64,000 nucleotides of DNA from Semisulcospira habei (GCA_036245525.1 BTPG01000005.1:205296210-205360209); one strand, 5' to 3'. Shown: positions 30,321 to 44,510, numbered from the stretch's first letter. A program made the numbers and translations. Notes: a model not told the origin generated them from the sequence alone.

Positions 30321-30820
30321 NNNNNNNNNNNNNNNNNNNNNNNNNNNNNNNNNNNNNNNNNNNNNNNNNNNNNNNNNNNNNNNNNNNNNNNNNNNNNNNN
30401 NNNNNNNNNNNNNNNNNNNNNNNNNNNNNNNNNNNNNNNNNNNNNNNNNNNNNNNNNNNNNNNNNNNNNNNNNNNNNNNNNNNNNNNNNNNNNNNNNNNN
30501 NNNNNNNNNNNNNNNNNNNNNNNNNNNNNNNNNNNNNNNNNNNNNNNNNNNNNNNNNNNNNNNNNNNNNNNNNNNNNNNNNNNNNNNNNNNNNNNNNNNN
30601 NNNNNNNNNNNNNNNNNNNNNNNNNNNNNNNNNNNNNNNNNNNNNNNNNNNNNNNNNNNNNNNNNNNNNNNNNNNNNNNNNNNNNNNNNNNNNNNNNNNN
30701 NNNNNNNNNNNNNNNNNNNNNNNNNNNNNNNNNNNNNNNNNNNNNNNNNNNNNNNNNNNNNNNNNNNNNNNNNNNNNNNNNNNNNNNNNNNNNNNNNNNN
30801 NNNNNNNNNNNNNNNNNNNN
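30321..30820. other. assembly gap, 500 N
   Basis: Exactly 500 unknown bases, likely a placeholder of arbitrary size. An (ATC)n repeat lies against its left edge. Confidence 0.99.
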
Positions 30821-30829
30821 TGTCTAAAG

Positions 30830-32355
30830 TATTTTTAAAACGGTAGACAAAAAAAGACATATTTGGACAAAAACTGTTTTTCCTCAAATACTGTTTTCAA
30901 CGTCAAAATTCAAACTTGGTATGGAGATACTTTATGGTAAGTCCTTTCTATGCATACTATTTTGGATGAGCCCTCGGAAAGGTCAAGGTCATGGGAGGTC
31001 GGCAAGTGTTTTAATATGCCATTTGTTGATAGAATTGTAGTCTTTCAAAGTTTATGCCAAAAGTTTTTTTTTTTTTTTAATCAAATTTGGCATAAAGGTA
31101 GCTGATAATAACACCTTTCTATGCATAGAAATTTAGTCGATCCTTCACAAAGATCACGGAGGGTTGACATATGTACGCATACATCTTGAGAAAACTCAGA
31201 TTTCGCTGGTACAAAAGTTATGTTCAGACACTTGAACGCTTGCTCATTTTAGTGACCTGTTGGAAAGGTCAAGGTATCATCCACATCCCTGGCAGTTTCT
31301 GATAATCTACTTCATAACTCTGCTGTTGCGCGGCAAAAGTTCCGATTGACCATTCGTTCCAGAAATTATGATAAACTTTTATTTTCACCATCACAAAGAA
31401 TGCAAACGAAGCATGTAATTGGCGAAAGACGCGCAGCAGAATTGTTAATTCGTCATGGGTCACGTGTATGGCAGGCAATAAATGTGACCGTTTGTGACCT
31501 TGACCTTTACCGCAGGTCACTGAAAGTGTTCAGGGACTTTAATACGAGAAGAGTGTTAGCGTTTGAACCAGCGAAATCTATGTTTTCTCACGACATTGCA
31601 TTTTTTCATGTTCCTCAAACCACTCGTGGCCTTGACCTTTGCGATTGATCAGCCAGGTTGATACGCTTAGAAAGCCTTGTCAGTAGCTACCTTCGTGTCA
31701 GATTTGATGGAAAAGTTTGCAAAAACGCAAATAAATATTATTAAAATAATACAAAATTGGCATTTTACATTAATTTTCTTAGATCTGTTACCTCGACAAT
31801 GGAGGGGGAGGGGGGGGGGAGGTCATCAAATTAAGTATGCGTAGGTATGTCTTAGTAGTAACAGTTACACTTGTACCAAGCTTGGGTTTGAAGCTGTGAA
31901 TATTATTTGGGACAAAGAATGGCTATTTTTCAGCTATTTCCTGAAATCTTGTAACCCTTGACCTTTCCAAGCAGTCTGTCGGATACGATTTATAAAAGGA
32001 TATTACCGTCAGGCATTTTTGTACCAAGGTTAAGGTTTACGTTGTGAACAGTATTTGAGGAAAATAAATGTCAACTATGGCAATTTTGGACATGTGTCAT
32101 GATCCACTCTGACCTAAACCTTTGCGAGAGGTCAATAAATTGATATGTATAGACAAGTGTTGGCAACAAAGTATCTTTAGGCCAAGCCTGAAGACTGTGA
32201 CTTACATAGTCTCCGAGAAAATGCCAACGTTAGTTTCCGTCGGACCCTGGACAACGGCGGACGGACGGCGGACGGACAGCGGAAGGAAGGACGACTATTG
32301 GCCAACACTTCCAATCTCTTTAGATATCGCAAGTGAGCCAATAAAGTATTACTGA
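30830..32355. repeat. dispersed repeat with GACCTTGACC-type internal units
   Basis: Several diverged units of roughly 150-200 bases carry ACCAAG.TTGGG, GTGAATA.TATTTG, TGACCTTGACCTTT and a CTATGCATA word. The end is CTCCGAGAAAATGCC, GGACGGACGGCGGACGGAC and AAGTGAGCCAATAAAG. The last part recurs at 46130-46690 in the same order. It encodes nothing recognised. Confidence 0.75.
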
Positions 32356-32619
32356 TGATCAGTCTTGTCTTGAACTCTAACAGTGCGATATTTCTGAGCA
32401 GTCGAAGACAATGGCGGGCCCAGGACACGACACAATCCACGGTCTCCCAGACAGCGATCAGGAGGCGGTTGACCACTAGTGATGGACAGTAAATTTCTGC
32501 CGTGCCCACGAACAGTTTGGCGGCAAAAAATAGTTTCAAATTATTTTGCACGATACGATTTGTTTTCGGAAAATAAAACAACTGGACAGTCAAAGCAACG
32601 AATTTGGACACGAAGCATA

Positions 32620-33195
32620 GTGACCTCACATATTGCTCTACCGCAGCCAACTACGACTCCTCGAACGCTTTCACCAGCGCTGCCTGCGTACCATCCTCAG
32701 CATTCACTGGAGTGACTATGTCACCAACGTCGAGGTCCTTGAACAGGCGGAAACTGTGAGCATAGAGGCTTTGTTGCTGCGGACACAGCTTCGCTGGGCG
32801 GGGCACCTCTCCAGGATGGAGGATCATCGCCTACCCAAGATCACTCTGTTCGGCGAGCTCGCCACTGGACACCGAGACAGAGGGGCACCAAAGAATAGAT
32901 ACAAAGACGGTCTCAAGAAGTCACTTAGTGCCTGCCAAATCGACCACCGCCAGTGGTCTTCGCTTGCTGCGGACCATGACACCTAGCGCTCCACCATTCA
33001 CAAGGCAGCCGTCTCTTTTGAGGACTCTCGCAGAGCTAACCTTAAGGACAAGCGGCACAGGAGAAAAAACAGAGCTGTCGTAACTCAGAACCCTGACCAG
33101 ACCTTCCCCAGCAGCCACTGCGGTCGAACCTGCCTGTCCCGGATTGGCCTCCGCAGCCACGAAAATGCCTGCAGACGCCGTGGGCAAGCCCTATA
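32620..33195 (+). mobile_element. LINE C-terminal fragment
   Basis: Reads LRLLERFHQRCLRTIL, LRTQLRWAGHLSRMEDHRLP, TLFGELATGHRDRGAPKNRY, then a stop at about 32985 and, in the same frame, CGRTCLSRIGLRSHENAC. This is the usual end of an endonuclease-type LINE with a cysteine/histidine tail. The clade is not certain. Truncated at the 5' side. Confidence 0.8.
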
Positions 33196-33518
33196 GATAG
33201 AATCTTCGTTCGCAAAGTCAAGCCAAGGTATCTGGCCAAACATGAGATGTGTGCTCAAACATAGTAGCACACATAAATGACATTTTTATTGTCCGTTTTG
33301 CGATTTTTGATTTTGGGGATAGGTAGTTTTACTCGGTCACAAGGTACAGACTACACAATGGACGAAAATGCAGTTGGAAATGCCGTAAAGAGGAGTAAAA
33401 TTACTTTACTGTGGCGGAAACAGACTTTTCAAATTTTAAGCCGTTTGCAAAATACCGACAGCCAAATCTTTGTCTTGTTTATTTTTTTATGGCGCACAGT
33501 GTATTGAATCATAAACGC

Positions 33519-33595
33519 ACACACACACACACACACACACGCACGCACGCACGCACCCCTCCTCCCCCCCCCCCCACCCGCTCCCGTCCGCCCCG
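33519..33595. repeat. (CA)n then C-rich low complexity
   Basis: (CA)n, (CGCA)n and a C11 run. Confidence 0.9.
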
Positions 33596-33869
33596 TCCCC
33601 ACCCCAGTACTGAGTGTGCTTGTTGTTTCGAACAACCTAAGTAACTTTGTACTTTAGAACGTTTGCCGATCTTTTATAGAACAAAACTGTCATCCAAGAT
33701 GCGTCATCGAGAGGGCTACAAAACGTCCGCCATTTTTCGCTACAGGGGTTTTTATATCACGGTCACATGGTACGGTTTGCGCTTTAAAAAAGGTGACTGG
33801 TCACTCAAAACCTCCATCAGCCAGGCAATAGTAATCTCTTTCCTTTGGACGCCTACTCAGTTTGATAAG

Positions 33870-35430
33870 GTTAGTTAGTTATTGGGGTTTAACGCCGAGC
33901 AGGCGACTAAAGTCATCTCTCGGCGGGAAGGGTAAAAGTCTGGCCAGCCAGAGTAAGAATAAAGTCTTAAAACATGATGTAGATACAGTCTAAAACTGTA
34001 ATGATTCAGAAATTTGGTCCAGGGTCAATTCCAGCTGCTTATAAATGGGTTGTACACGGAGGGGCAGTCTTGGGGTGGGCTTCAGATGCCCTACGATATT
34101 GAGGCCTGAAAACACAGGTGCAGGATTGTGAGTATGAGGCCGATACGGCGCAACTTCAGAGAAGGCTCTTCCCAACCTCAGCGTACAGACTAGGAACTGG
34201 TGACGGCCAAAAGGCCCCAGGCAGATCCGCAGACCATGTTGATCGACGGTGTTAAGTCGGTGTAAGTTAGATTTAGAAGCGGAGCCATACACAACACAGC
34301 CATGATCAAGTTTAGAGCGGACTGGAGCTTGATATAAGCGGAGTAAAACAATACGATCAGCGCCCAGTCAGTGCGACCAACGACACGAAGAACATGCTGG
34401 AGGCAAGCAAGTCGGACACAGATCTGTTGTCTGTGACCAAGCTGTCACCATCTTTCAAATGGCCGACAGAAGCCGAGACACCCTTGTCTCTAATTCTTTG
34501 TACTGAACTTTTTGAGATGGTGTCTTAGAAGAGAGAGATGTGTCAAACCGATGCCATGATAAACGGCGCTCTTGCTTTTTCGCCCTCAGTCTTTTAAAAG
34601 TTAAAATATTAACCTGCGAAGGCCCAGCTCTGAGCAGATTTGCGTGCTTTCCGAGCCTTCCGACATTCATCGTTAAACCATGGTACTCTCGGCTTCAGTG
34701 GGACATTTATTGAAGTTGTAGGCATGGATTTATCGGCGATATTTAATAAGGTTGCTGAAAAGCATGGTACGGGGTTATCAGCTGACATAATCCCTCTCCC
34801 CCACCTCCCTTCCCTCCTGCAATACGAGATAAACAGAGAGATGTGAAAAGAGGCCCGTTAGCTTTGTTAAGATTCCAGCGCCCCACCGGTGGATCCCCTT
34901 CACAGCAGACCGACGACACGACTACAGGGATACCACACAGGTGGTCGTGAACCTTCCTAGTCAAAGTCCAGCATGAGAGGGGTCAACCAGAGTGAGGTCT
35001 AGAATTGAACTAGAACCTGAAATAAGATTAGAGTACATGTGGGAACCATCATTAATAAGGCAAAACATTAAGTTGAGATAAAACGTCTTCTAACATCTGA
35101 CCTCTACTGTCATAGCGATCATGTACCCCGCAAGTGGGCGTGACCATTAAATCCCTCATAACAATAAAGTAAGAGGGTAGGTGATCTTACGTTAAAAAAT
35201 GTCATTACTAGAGACACGATGTGAAGGTCACAGATAGATACTGCACATCATTATGGTCTTTTCTAAAGTAATGCAAGCAGCGAAGGGCCTGAAGACAGGT
35301 GTCAACCATCACAGGACTAAACAGAATTTTGTAACTATTTAATATAGCAAACTCCACCAAAGGGCCTCTCACAGTCAGAACCTTTATAAATAACCGTAAA
35401 TCCATTAAAAGGCTGGATGACGTCACTCCT
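33870..35430 (-). mobile_element. RNase-H LINE (I/Ingi-like), decayed, - strand
   Basis: The 3' tail (reverse of CGGCGTTAAACCCCAATAAC) is at 33876-33935. Moving right on the - strand come YGSASKSNLHRLNTVDQHG with LRICLGPF (34290-34200), a linker TPSQKVQYKELETRVSRLL near 34500, and GRWNLNKANGPLF near 34880 at the end of the endonuclease. Pieces of reverse transcriptase and RNase H are deleted. 35265-35400 recurs at 60510-60645. Confidence 0.75.
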
Positions 35431-35726
35431 GAAGAGATATCACATAGGGGTTATAAGACTTAACTAAAAGACTAATTCCTCAAAGTTGTCTTGGAAACCA
35501 CGACAATTGCATTGAAGTAAAGAGTACATAGTTACTTTTTACATGGGGAAGAGTAGCGGCTTCCCAATTTTCTTTATTTTAGAGGGTCACCAAGAAACAG
35601 AAGGGGCCCGGCTCCTGGGCCTCCTCTGACTCTTCGGAGACGAGGGGAGGGAGTTGTTGCAGCACCAGCCACGACAAGTATCTTTTCTTTCTTTTTTTTT
35701 CTTTTTTTTTAAACTGTTTTATTTGC

Positions 35727-35729
<3 letters not shown>

Positions 35730-35772
<43 letters not shown>
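35730..35772. repeat. (CA)n microsatellite
   Basis: About 21 CA units after a T-rich tract. Confidence 0.95.
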
Positions 35773-35774
<2 letters not shown>

Positions 35775-35888
35775 ACACAACCAAAGTTACAAATTGCAGA
35801 GTTACAGATCAAATACAATATACTACACATAACTTTCAACCTTAACAAAAAAGACATAATGTTTACTTATAATCTACAATATACTAGG

Positions 35889-36037
<149 letters not shown>

Positions 36038-36119
36038 CAAGAAAAGCAGTGATAAAATAAAACAATTACGAGGTAATTTCGGAATACAGAGACCAATGAC
36101 GATTAAATATCTCTAATTT

Positions 36120-36478
36120 ACCTTTCATTACGTATGTATGTTTTTCTACAGAATAGCGTTACTTAAGCATCTGCTTAAAATGCACAATATTTTGAAAAAT
36201 ATTTTGCAGTCTTGATTTGTATATGTGAAATTTTGCTAATAACAGAATAAGGTCAAACACCTTATCTGTGACAATATTTTGCTGTCTACCAAAAAGTACA
36301 AATATCTCAAACAGGGAGAGAGTGGGAAAGTGATTATATGTATCTTTTAACCAGTCGATTAGATCTGTCCAGAAGGACTGGACATGCCCACAGTCCCAGA
36401 AAAGGTGTATTAAGGTTTCTTCCTCACTTCCACAAAAGGTACAGACAGATGAATCTGACAATTCCCCCCCCCCCCCCC

Positions 36479-36534
<56 letters not shown>

Positions 36535-37740
36535 TATCTTTTCGTTGCAAAACTTCGGTGGATAAGTCTGTACTGAAACCAGCGTAGCTGAGGATCAGAA
36601 GTAGTTTTTTAAGGCCGTACAGAGTATTTTCTCCCACTCTAAATGAGTTTTAAAGTGCTTGCTCCATTTTTCTACGCAGATGGGATTTGATCTTAGTTTG
36701 GTCAGCCGTTGGTAAGTAATCTTGCACCCTTGGCAGATAACTTTCCAAGCACAAGTGTCCGAGATGGCTATTGAACTATCTGCGTCTATGTCGACACTTT
36801 TTTGTATTCTCTAATTGCTCTAATAATTTCAGCATACGTCAGAAAGTGTGTGCTTTTATCAGGATATTTTACCTTGAAGTCTTCAAAACTTAAAAAGTTT
36901 CCGTAATTACCCATAAGATCTCTAACCTGAAAGATCCCATTGCATACCCATTCGGGGACATGTACAAATTTTCTATCAAGCACAACATGTACATTATACA
37001 ATACAATACAATACAATACAATAATACTTTATTAATCCCTCACGGGGAAATTCACTGTCTGCCCATGCAACACATGGCATCATCAATCACTCATTAAAAA
37101 AAAAAATCAAATAGCCCATAACACTCAATTAAAGAAATAAAATGTAACAGACATATTGTTACCTTTAAATAACAATAATATTAATATTAGTAATAATACT
37201 GAGAGGGCTAGTACTAAGGACGGAAGAATGTTGACCGACACTATCTTCTGATATTACTGTTGAAAAGGGTAACAGCTTGAGGGACAAAATAATACATTCA
37301 TTTGCAAAATCACTAAAACACTCTATCGTACACTTATTGTACACTTTTTTTTAATGTCTGAGAACATCAAATCAAAACGTGTTGTCTGCACACTTTAACA
37401 TCAGTATATTAGCAAACTCCCCTCCGAGCTGAAAAATGTTTACAAACCTAGGATATGACAAGAACAAAATCGTTTTCACAAGAGAGTCATTACAGTACAG
37501 TCTTCTCAGCCAGCTAACCTTCATAGATGAGAGGAGTGAGTAAATATCCATCATTTTCAAACCACTTTGCTCAAAAGAGGAACAAGCATGAGATTTGTTA
37601 ACCTTTCCCTTTTTATTGTTCCAAAGGAACGAGAAAAATAATATATTTACTTCCATCAGAAAAGTGTTTGCTGAATCCGGAATATTAAGAAATAAGTGTA
37701 CAATTTTGGACAATGCAAGGGTTTTTATAACAGTTACTTT
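36120..37740 (-). mobile_element. L1/Tx1-like LINE, 3' part of ORF2, - strand, interrupted
   Basis: On the - strand: FFSFLWNNKKGKVNKSH, GLKMMDIYSLLSSMKVSWLR (37713-37480), then, after an inserted element, VLDRKFVHVPEWV and FLSFEDFKVKYP (37000-36860), LSTEVLQRKDI, and SSVCTFCGSEEETLIHLFWDC (36455-36395), a zinc-knuckle ending typical of L1/Tx1 elements in invertebrates. A C13-A52 run (36465-36531) breaks the frame. Confidence 0.85.
36998..37371 (-). mobile_element. retroelement 3' end with (ATTGT)n tail, inserted in LINE
   Basis: (ACAAT)n, AATACTTTATTAATCCCTCA and CGGGGAAATT read in reverse as a retroelement end with an ATTGT-repeat tail. It separates two parts of the L1/Tx1-like frame. Confidence 0.65.
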
Positions 37741-37770
37741 TCCATAAGGTGTCAGGTCACTTCTGGACTA

Positions 37771-37960
37771 GTCGGTCCGTGGCGCAGTGGTTAAGACGCC
37801 TGCCACCAATGCTAAAGGTTCGAGGTTCGATACCGGATTTCGGCGTTGGATTTTTCTCTATGGGTGAGAGTGGTTGGTGGGTTTGGTTGGTGGTGTCAGG
37901 TATTGTTTGCTAAAAGTACAGGTTATTGTACATCTACATTACAATAGAAATCTGATGAAC
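37771..37960 (+). mobile_element. tRNA-derived SINE or tRNA pseudogene
   Basis: An A box (TGGCGCAGTGG, 37780-37790) and a B box (GGTTCGATACC, 37824-37834) are correctly spaced for RNA polymerase III. The tRNA fold is imperfect and unrelated sequence follows (GGGTGAGAGTGGTTGGTGGG), so a SINE head is more likely than a working tRNA. Confidence 0.65.
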
Positions 37961-38224
37961 ACATTTCATTTATAAGCCCACTTAGAAGAGACACAATATT
38001 GGTCTGTTGTAAACTCAAAACTTATTGGCTACATTTATGCTGAATGTACACAACGAAAAAGTAACTATTAATTACTATCCTAGTGAAACAGATTTTGCTT
38101 GATAACCATTTTTTGTTTTTTTTTTTTAAATTTTTTTTATTACATTATAAATGAACCAAGACGAACTCCTTCTATTAAAATGATAATCAATGCTGTAGAG
38201 AACAAAGACTTTATACTCCAAAAA

Positions 38225-41200
38225 AACAGCGGCTTTTGTCTGTGATTGTCTCAGCAAATCAAAGGCTTATCTGGGTAGAGACACTAATGTACAGAGGATA
38301 TTTGAATCTCTAAGCTCTGATGAGCTAATCACACGCGAGCGAGAGCGAACTACTACCAATAACACAGTGAGAAGTAACACCCGAATAGAGATTCCGCGGT
38401 CCCAGCAGATACGAACAGCGATCTCGTAGGTGTGTGACTCTTCATAGATCTCGGGCGTACCTACTCCTATATTCCACTAGTCCTACACAACCCGCATACT
38501 GCATGACTCTGCGCTATTCACACGCGAGTCTCTCTATGGTACAAACAGTGTACACGGATCTCACATTCCTACACAAATAAACACCCGACCCTTAGCGCGA
38601 CAAAAGTCTACAATTATCGAAGAAACTCCTGATCTATACTAAGAGTTCATAGAGACTGAGAGCACCATATTTTCGTGCCCTGCGATCACAGATTTGATTC
38701 CTCATCCGAGGATATTCTCACATCAGCTTGAATTAGAGCGAGTCGAACTGTTAGCACTCCCCTCTAGGAGCAACCCGCGACGCATGCGACTAAGTGCATC
38801 TCTCTTTATCTCTACGCGCGGCACTTGAGATCTACCCAGAGCACATCTCGGCGTCATAAATATGAGGTCACACAGACACACTCTACAACACCTATTCATC
38901 TCACGATGAGCGTTATTACTTCAAGTTAATCTAGACACAGACACAATATAAGAGCCACGACTACCTTAACAACTTTTCGATTAATTTTATTTTCGTAGTC
39001 TACTATACATTGAGATCTCCACCAACAACACACTTACCATGAAACACCTCCGAACTACAGCGAGTACTATCTCTTGATCATCTCTATCTCTCACACAATA
39101 CACCTTACGCTATAAGCGTTACATACACGTCCGCCGTGTAGCCCTTCGATAGACTACAACTTCAAATCATCGGATAGCATAAACCGTTTATTTGAATTCT
39201 CTCTCTTCTCTTAGAGCACTCCTATGCACCCGCAACATCCTCAACTGACACACAATCGCAGCCTGACACTACAAGCGAGGTCTCTAAACATGTAACTGTA
39301 GACCTCATCACATTTCTATCACTGGATCAACACTAGTTACTATATGAGATCTATACAACTACAATCTTCTAAAGCCGATAGACTGAACGTTTGATAATCT
39401 CACACTGTGCACATGATTTTACATCTTACCGTCAACATCAATTTATAATACACGTCGTGCAGAGCATCTCACTGTAGACGAGGACATTAACAACAACTAA
39501 AGATATTTGCATGATTACTCTCCCTCTATGTCTGGTTACAATCGGTGTCACACACCTCTTATTACACTACATCTCTGATATACGCTTCTCGATCAGCAAC
39601 CAAATATATAAGATATAACATATGTTTAGACCAAGGAGAGAAACTTGTGTATTTGAGTGATCTACAGATTCATGATGTGTGTGCGGGATAGACGTGAGAG
39701 ACGTTACAATAACATAAGATGTTACTAACATACAAAGATACAAAAACACTTCATACGTGCATACACGTAATTCTTATTCTGTCGCAATCAACTCTAATAG
39801 CACACAATTTGTTGGTTATATCCCTCATCTACTATCAAGTGTCATCTAACGCAGTAGAGCAACTTTGTTCTGTAGAGGTGACACACACATGTTTTACAAC
39901 TGTTAGAAGATGGTGCACAGGAGGGGACACACTTGGGGTTCGAGGTGTAGCGTAGTTTAGAGTGAGAGGTTGATTGTAATTAATGTAGAATCGTGTTATT
40001 ATCACATACTATAAAGACAACTGATTAGTGTCCACACAGACGGCATATGATTGAGGGATACAACTGTGGAGTTAGTCAACTGTAAAAGGTATATCACATT
40101 TGTGAATATGTGAGCTCAGATGAGGATGTAAGCATGGTTTACTATAAATTTGAGTAGTTGTCAGAGCGAAGTTTTTTTACACACACACGTATCGTTTTGA
40201 ACTCACATGGTGTTTATAGACAAGTACTAGAGACAGTTGTACTTTATCACTTGTATGTGACACATATGTGTAGCTAGGGACACTATCTTCATTTGATATA
40301 TAGGGAGAGACTTACTGGCATAGCGAGTAGACTTATGTAGATGATTTTAGTTGTGAACACATCAGACACGGTATATGATGGATGACACACGTTTTACGTA
40401 TCAACAGATAGGATTAGATACTGGCGTGAGAGAATATAGGAGAGTGTTTATTGTTACGAGCGAGGAGTGCGACACATTTATCGTGAGAAGTATTGGTGGC
40501 ATGCGATATACTATACAACACAGTGTATCTTAAGTGAGCTGGAGTTGACAATAATTGCAGGGTTGTAAATAAGTGTATCTGTTATAATGTCACACATTGT
40601 AATAGTGCCAGGCTAACTAGATTTATTGAGGTATTGGGGAGTAGTAGTTTTTATTTTCATATAGAGCTAAAACGTATTAGTTAGTAAATCAACAAAGAGG
40701 TGTTATTGTGATGTAGAGGTTGTAGTTGAGTGGTTGTTAAGTTGGACATGTAGTAGAGTTTTTATGGCGAACTTTTGCGTAGGTGTAATGGGCTGATGGG
40801 ATGACATTTGAGATATAGAGTATCGATACGACTTAGTGACTTAGATAGGGTTGGTTGGTGAAGTTGACTGTATCTATGACATTGACAGGATGGGCAGATA
40901 AACACAGAGAGTCCTAACACGTCATTTTTGTGGAAGTACTACATATGTTCACACACCACTTGGTGAATAACACACAACAAGGAGGACAATGCGTCACTAG
41001 ATTGTAGGTGGACTTGTATGTCTCACACTCTTAGGATAAGTGGATATTGCATCACAAGTAGTCGGATAGCTCTTACAATTCTCATTGTTGTCTGATTCAT
41101 GAAAGTTCTCATTGTCTACAAGTTGGGATGGAGACATCGTTACGAGAATCTAACATTTGCAGGAGTGATGGTTGGTGGTGAGACCTTGATATTTTTCTAA

Positions 41201-44200
41201 GGTTTACACAGTCTATTTGATCAGAGGGGGAGCGACAGCGGACACAACACATCACGTACAAGGGACTGATTTAATGATGTACACGTGTTAGTGGTCGAGC
41301 GGTGTAGGTGGATACGAGACAGAGATAGAGGGCACTGATTTATATGGTTCAGACACTAGCGAAGAAAGACAACAAGACAGACAAGCGCTCACTAGACATC
41401 TAGACAGATAGCATTATAGTGAGCACGACAGAGGTTCAGTAATCTGATGTAACTTGTGAAAGGGACCTGTTAAGTTTACGGAGACATGATAGATAGACTA
41501 TTCTTAGGGGGGGACATGTGGTGGAATCAGATAGTGTGATAGTAGGAAGACTCTTGAGGTGCAGAGCGTGGTGTAAGAGTGATGGGTCATTAGAGAGTGA
41601 CATGTGCGGGGTGCTCTATATTGATCACACTATAGAGGACACTGTGGATACTAACGATGTTATTTCTGTAGATGACATTCTACAGAGGCACACAGAGTGT
41701 CTGAGATTACACAAGAGTGAACGTAGCACAGCAAGAGGCGATGCAGTCAAGGTGTGGAACACACTGTGTAGGACTCTCTTGCTCGTGCTGTATAGTGTGA
41801 TTGGTTTCTATTATAAGATAGACGAAACCGTGAGTAGATAGGATTGGGAGGAAGAGGGTGACATCTTTATATACATTTAGAATCATGAAACAGTAACAGG
41901 AGATTACAGATGGATTAACTTCATTCACGTTGTGTGTGTCTTGAGGTATGTGTACTGGATTGGTGGGAGCGCATCTTGAGGTATTGATGTATTACATGCA
42001 AGTAACAACATCATGTCAGTGGCGATTGTGAGATTGTGAGACGAGTAGTGCTTACGGGAAACAACATTTCTGATATCTCTGATTACTCTAACGGTTTTCT
42101 GCATGAATTGGGGGGGGCGCGCGTAGGGTCTGAGGAAGACGAGGTGCAGTAAGTCTTTCTGGTGGATAATTATGGTTATTGGTACTGGAGGGGGCAATGT
42201 GTGGGGAGACTCTTCTAGTTTTTATGGAGTCAGGGTATAGCGTGTCTACTCTACACCTTGAGGTTGCACTCTTGATTAGTAGACACAATTGATGTGTATC
42301 ACATGGTAGGCAGTCACAGGAGATCAGATGGGGTGTAGGTCTATGACATCTTACAGGGCACGAAGTCACAACACATGATTAGTGGTGTCACTCTCTTCTC
42401 TTTAACGAAGATATTTCCTATAATCAGTACGTCATTATACTGAGATGTGACTCTATGATACTCTGCTTCAACAGTTGGAGGTTGAGTGATGACTGGGTGT
42501 GAGCGTGCGCGTGTAGAGACAGTTCTCTAAAAACATAGTTCAGTGACGTGATATCACACTCATCATAGAATTAGAGTGTCTCTGGTATAGTGGTGACTTG
42601 TAACACAAGATTTGGTGTGACTTCTTGGTTACTTACACATGGTAATTCAGACACACTGGGGATATTATATGGGAGATATAACTGGGTGTTGAGAGAGTAG
42701 GCATTGGTTTATAGAGAATTGAGCAGGGTCAATAATGGCTTGTGAATACGCAGTGGTAGTGGTGTACTTCTGACTTAGGACACACTATATGTGGTCGAGT
42801 TTGGTGTGTTACTGAGTAAAACATATAGGGCAGTGAGTGACTCTTTTTACAAAGCGTGTTATTTGGTTGAGCACTAATATGGGAGTGTGGATGCGAGGAT
42901 GAGGTGTTCGAGTAGCATATGACATGGATAATATAGATTATGATAGATTAGTGTAGTAGACTTAGTGACAGCTGGAGAGAGACAGTTAGAGTACTGTTCT
43001 CTGGTTACACACTCGTGTCGATGAGGTAGTGTGTGTGTGTTAGTTTTCTGTTTGTCTGAATGGTGTTGCTTAGAGTGACAGTTAACTTAGAGAGAGTTAG
43101 GCGTTGAGATATCTGTTTAGGATCAGAGGTTAGCGTACGAACAGATACTGGTCTAACACAGGTGTGCTGGAGACAACTTATGTAAGAGTGTGAGGTGTCT
43201 GATATAACAACTATCATGTGATCTATAGTTGAGTACACACACTACACTAACATCCAACAGTGTGTCAACAAGTTGTATCATGGGATATTGGTGAGACATT
43301 ACACGACATAAGAGTATGAACAGACTACTCAGACTAGATGAGTTCTGTATAGGGATCACTATTAGGTTAGCATAGTGTGTCTATATATATGTCTATATGT
43401 TCATGAGTGACGCGGATTAAGATGTGGACAGGGGGATGGTTGACACTACAGGTGATGACAGATCTCTCAGGTTAACTACTAGAGGATATTCAGTTGCATG
43501 AGGACGGGGCAGCTATGGACACGGGTGGGCAATGCATTGACTGGGGGTGAGGATCGATGAAGAGACGATAGTGAGTTGAGTTAGATGGCGTTGAAGGGTG
43601 ACAAGAGGGGACATTGATAGAGACATAACACAGGGTTAGAGACAGGAGGCAGTAGCATGGAGAGATGTGAGAAGCATGGTACACTTGGGATAGGTCACAA
43701 ACAATGTAGAAGAAATTCGCAGGGTGAGACATCATTTGCAATAGATCTGATCACAAACAGGTGATTCTGTTGGTGACAGCAGAGATATGTGTGATTCACT
43801 TATTAGTAGTTTCTGAGTAAGAGTGGACATCGTATCTTTGATACTACATAATAGAGTGCTGTTAGTTCTTTTTGGGATGAGTGACTACACGAGAGGCATT
43901 ATCACAGATTACACCATTAAGAGCGATCTGTAAGTGTACAAACGACATCGTGTGTGTGTATGGACAGGCAGGCATATTAAGAAGAGAGTGGGGAGTGAGC
44001 GAGTTGTGACAGGTGAAGATATATGAATGAGACAGAGCGAGGTGTGCTCGAGTTGGAATCCAACACAATGTGGAGTGGTAAAGTTTGACGAGACTTAGGA
44101 TTGGGTACATAGACAAGAAGAACAGCGATAGCACGAGGTGATCTTATTATATATTACATGTGTGTTTCGGTTTATTGGAGGAGTCTGTGTGTGACTTTGG

Positions 44201-44510
44201 ACGACTGTTATAGAGTGAGAAAGATGAGTGGACGCTGTTGAGTTTGTACAAACTTTGAGTACGATGAACACTTAGGGAGAAAGAGAGTAGCGTGTGTCGT
44301 ATATTGTTAGTATGGGTTGTGAGTTCACGGACATAGGAGAAGACATTGAGATACTTTCTTATCTAGTGCGTAGTCAGAGTGAGTTGTGACGTGCATTTCT
44401 AGTGCTGTTGATCTTCAAGTAGATGGTGTGGCAGATACATTAAGAGAGATGGATCAGTGTGAGAGAATTTTCAAACACTATCATATGGTGTTCAAAGTGT
44501 AATAGGAGTG
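38225..44510. other. 6.3 kb of anomalous, strand-skewed sequence; likely artefact
   Basis: No element family found elsewhere in the window occurs here and no real open frame is seen. The first 1.4 kb is rich in A, C and T on the + strand; from about 39.65 kb it turns rich in G and T. Words such as GTGTG, CACAC, AGAGA and TAGTG dominate and long homopolymers are rare, unlike neighbouring DNA. This resembles low-quality single-read sequence. Confidence 0.6.

Noticed and set aside
37771..37845. Functional tRNA gene
   Set aside because: A and B boxes are present but acceptor-stem pairing is poor and SINE-like sequence follows.
41518..41841. 107-codon frame in the anomalous stretch
   Set aside because: No family resemblance, and the host sequence is probably artefactual.
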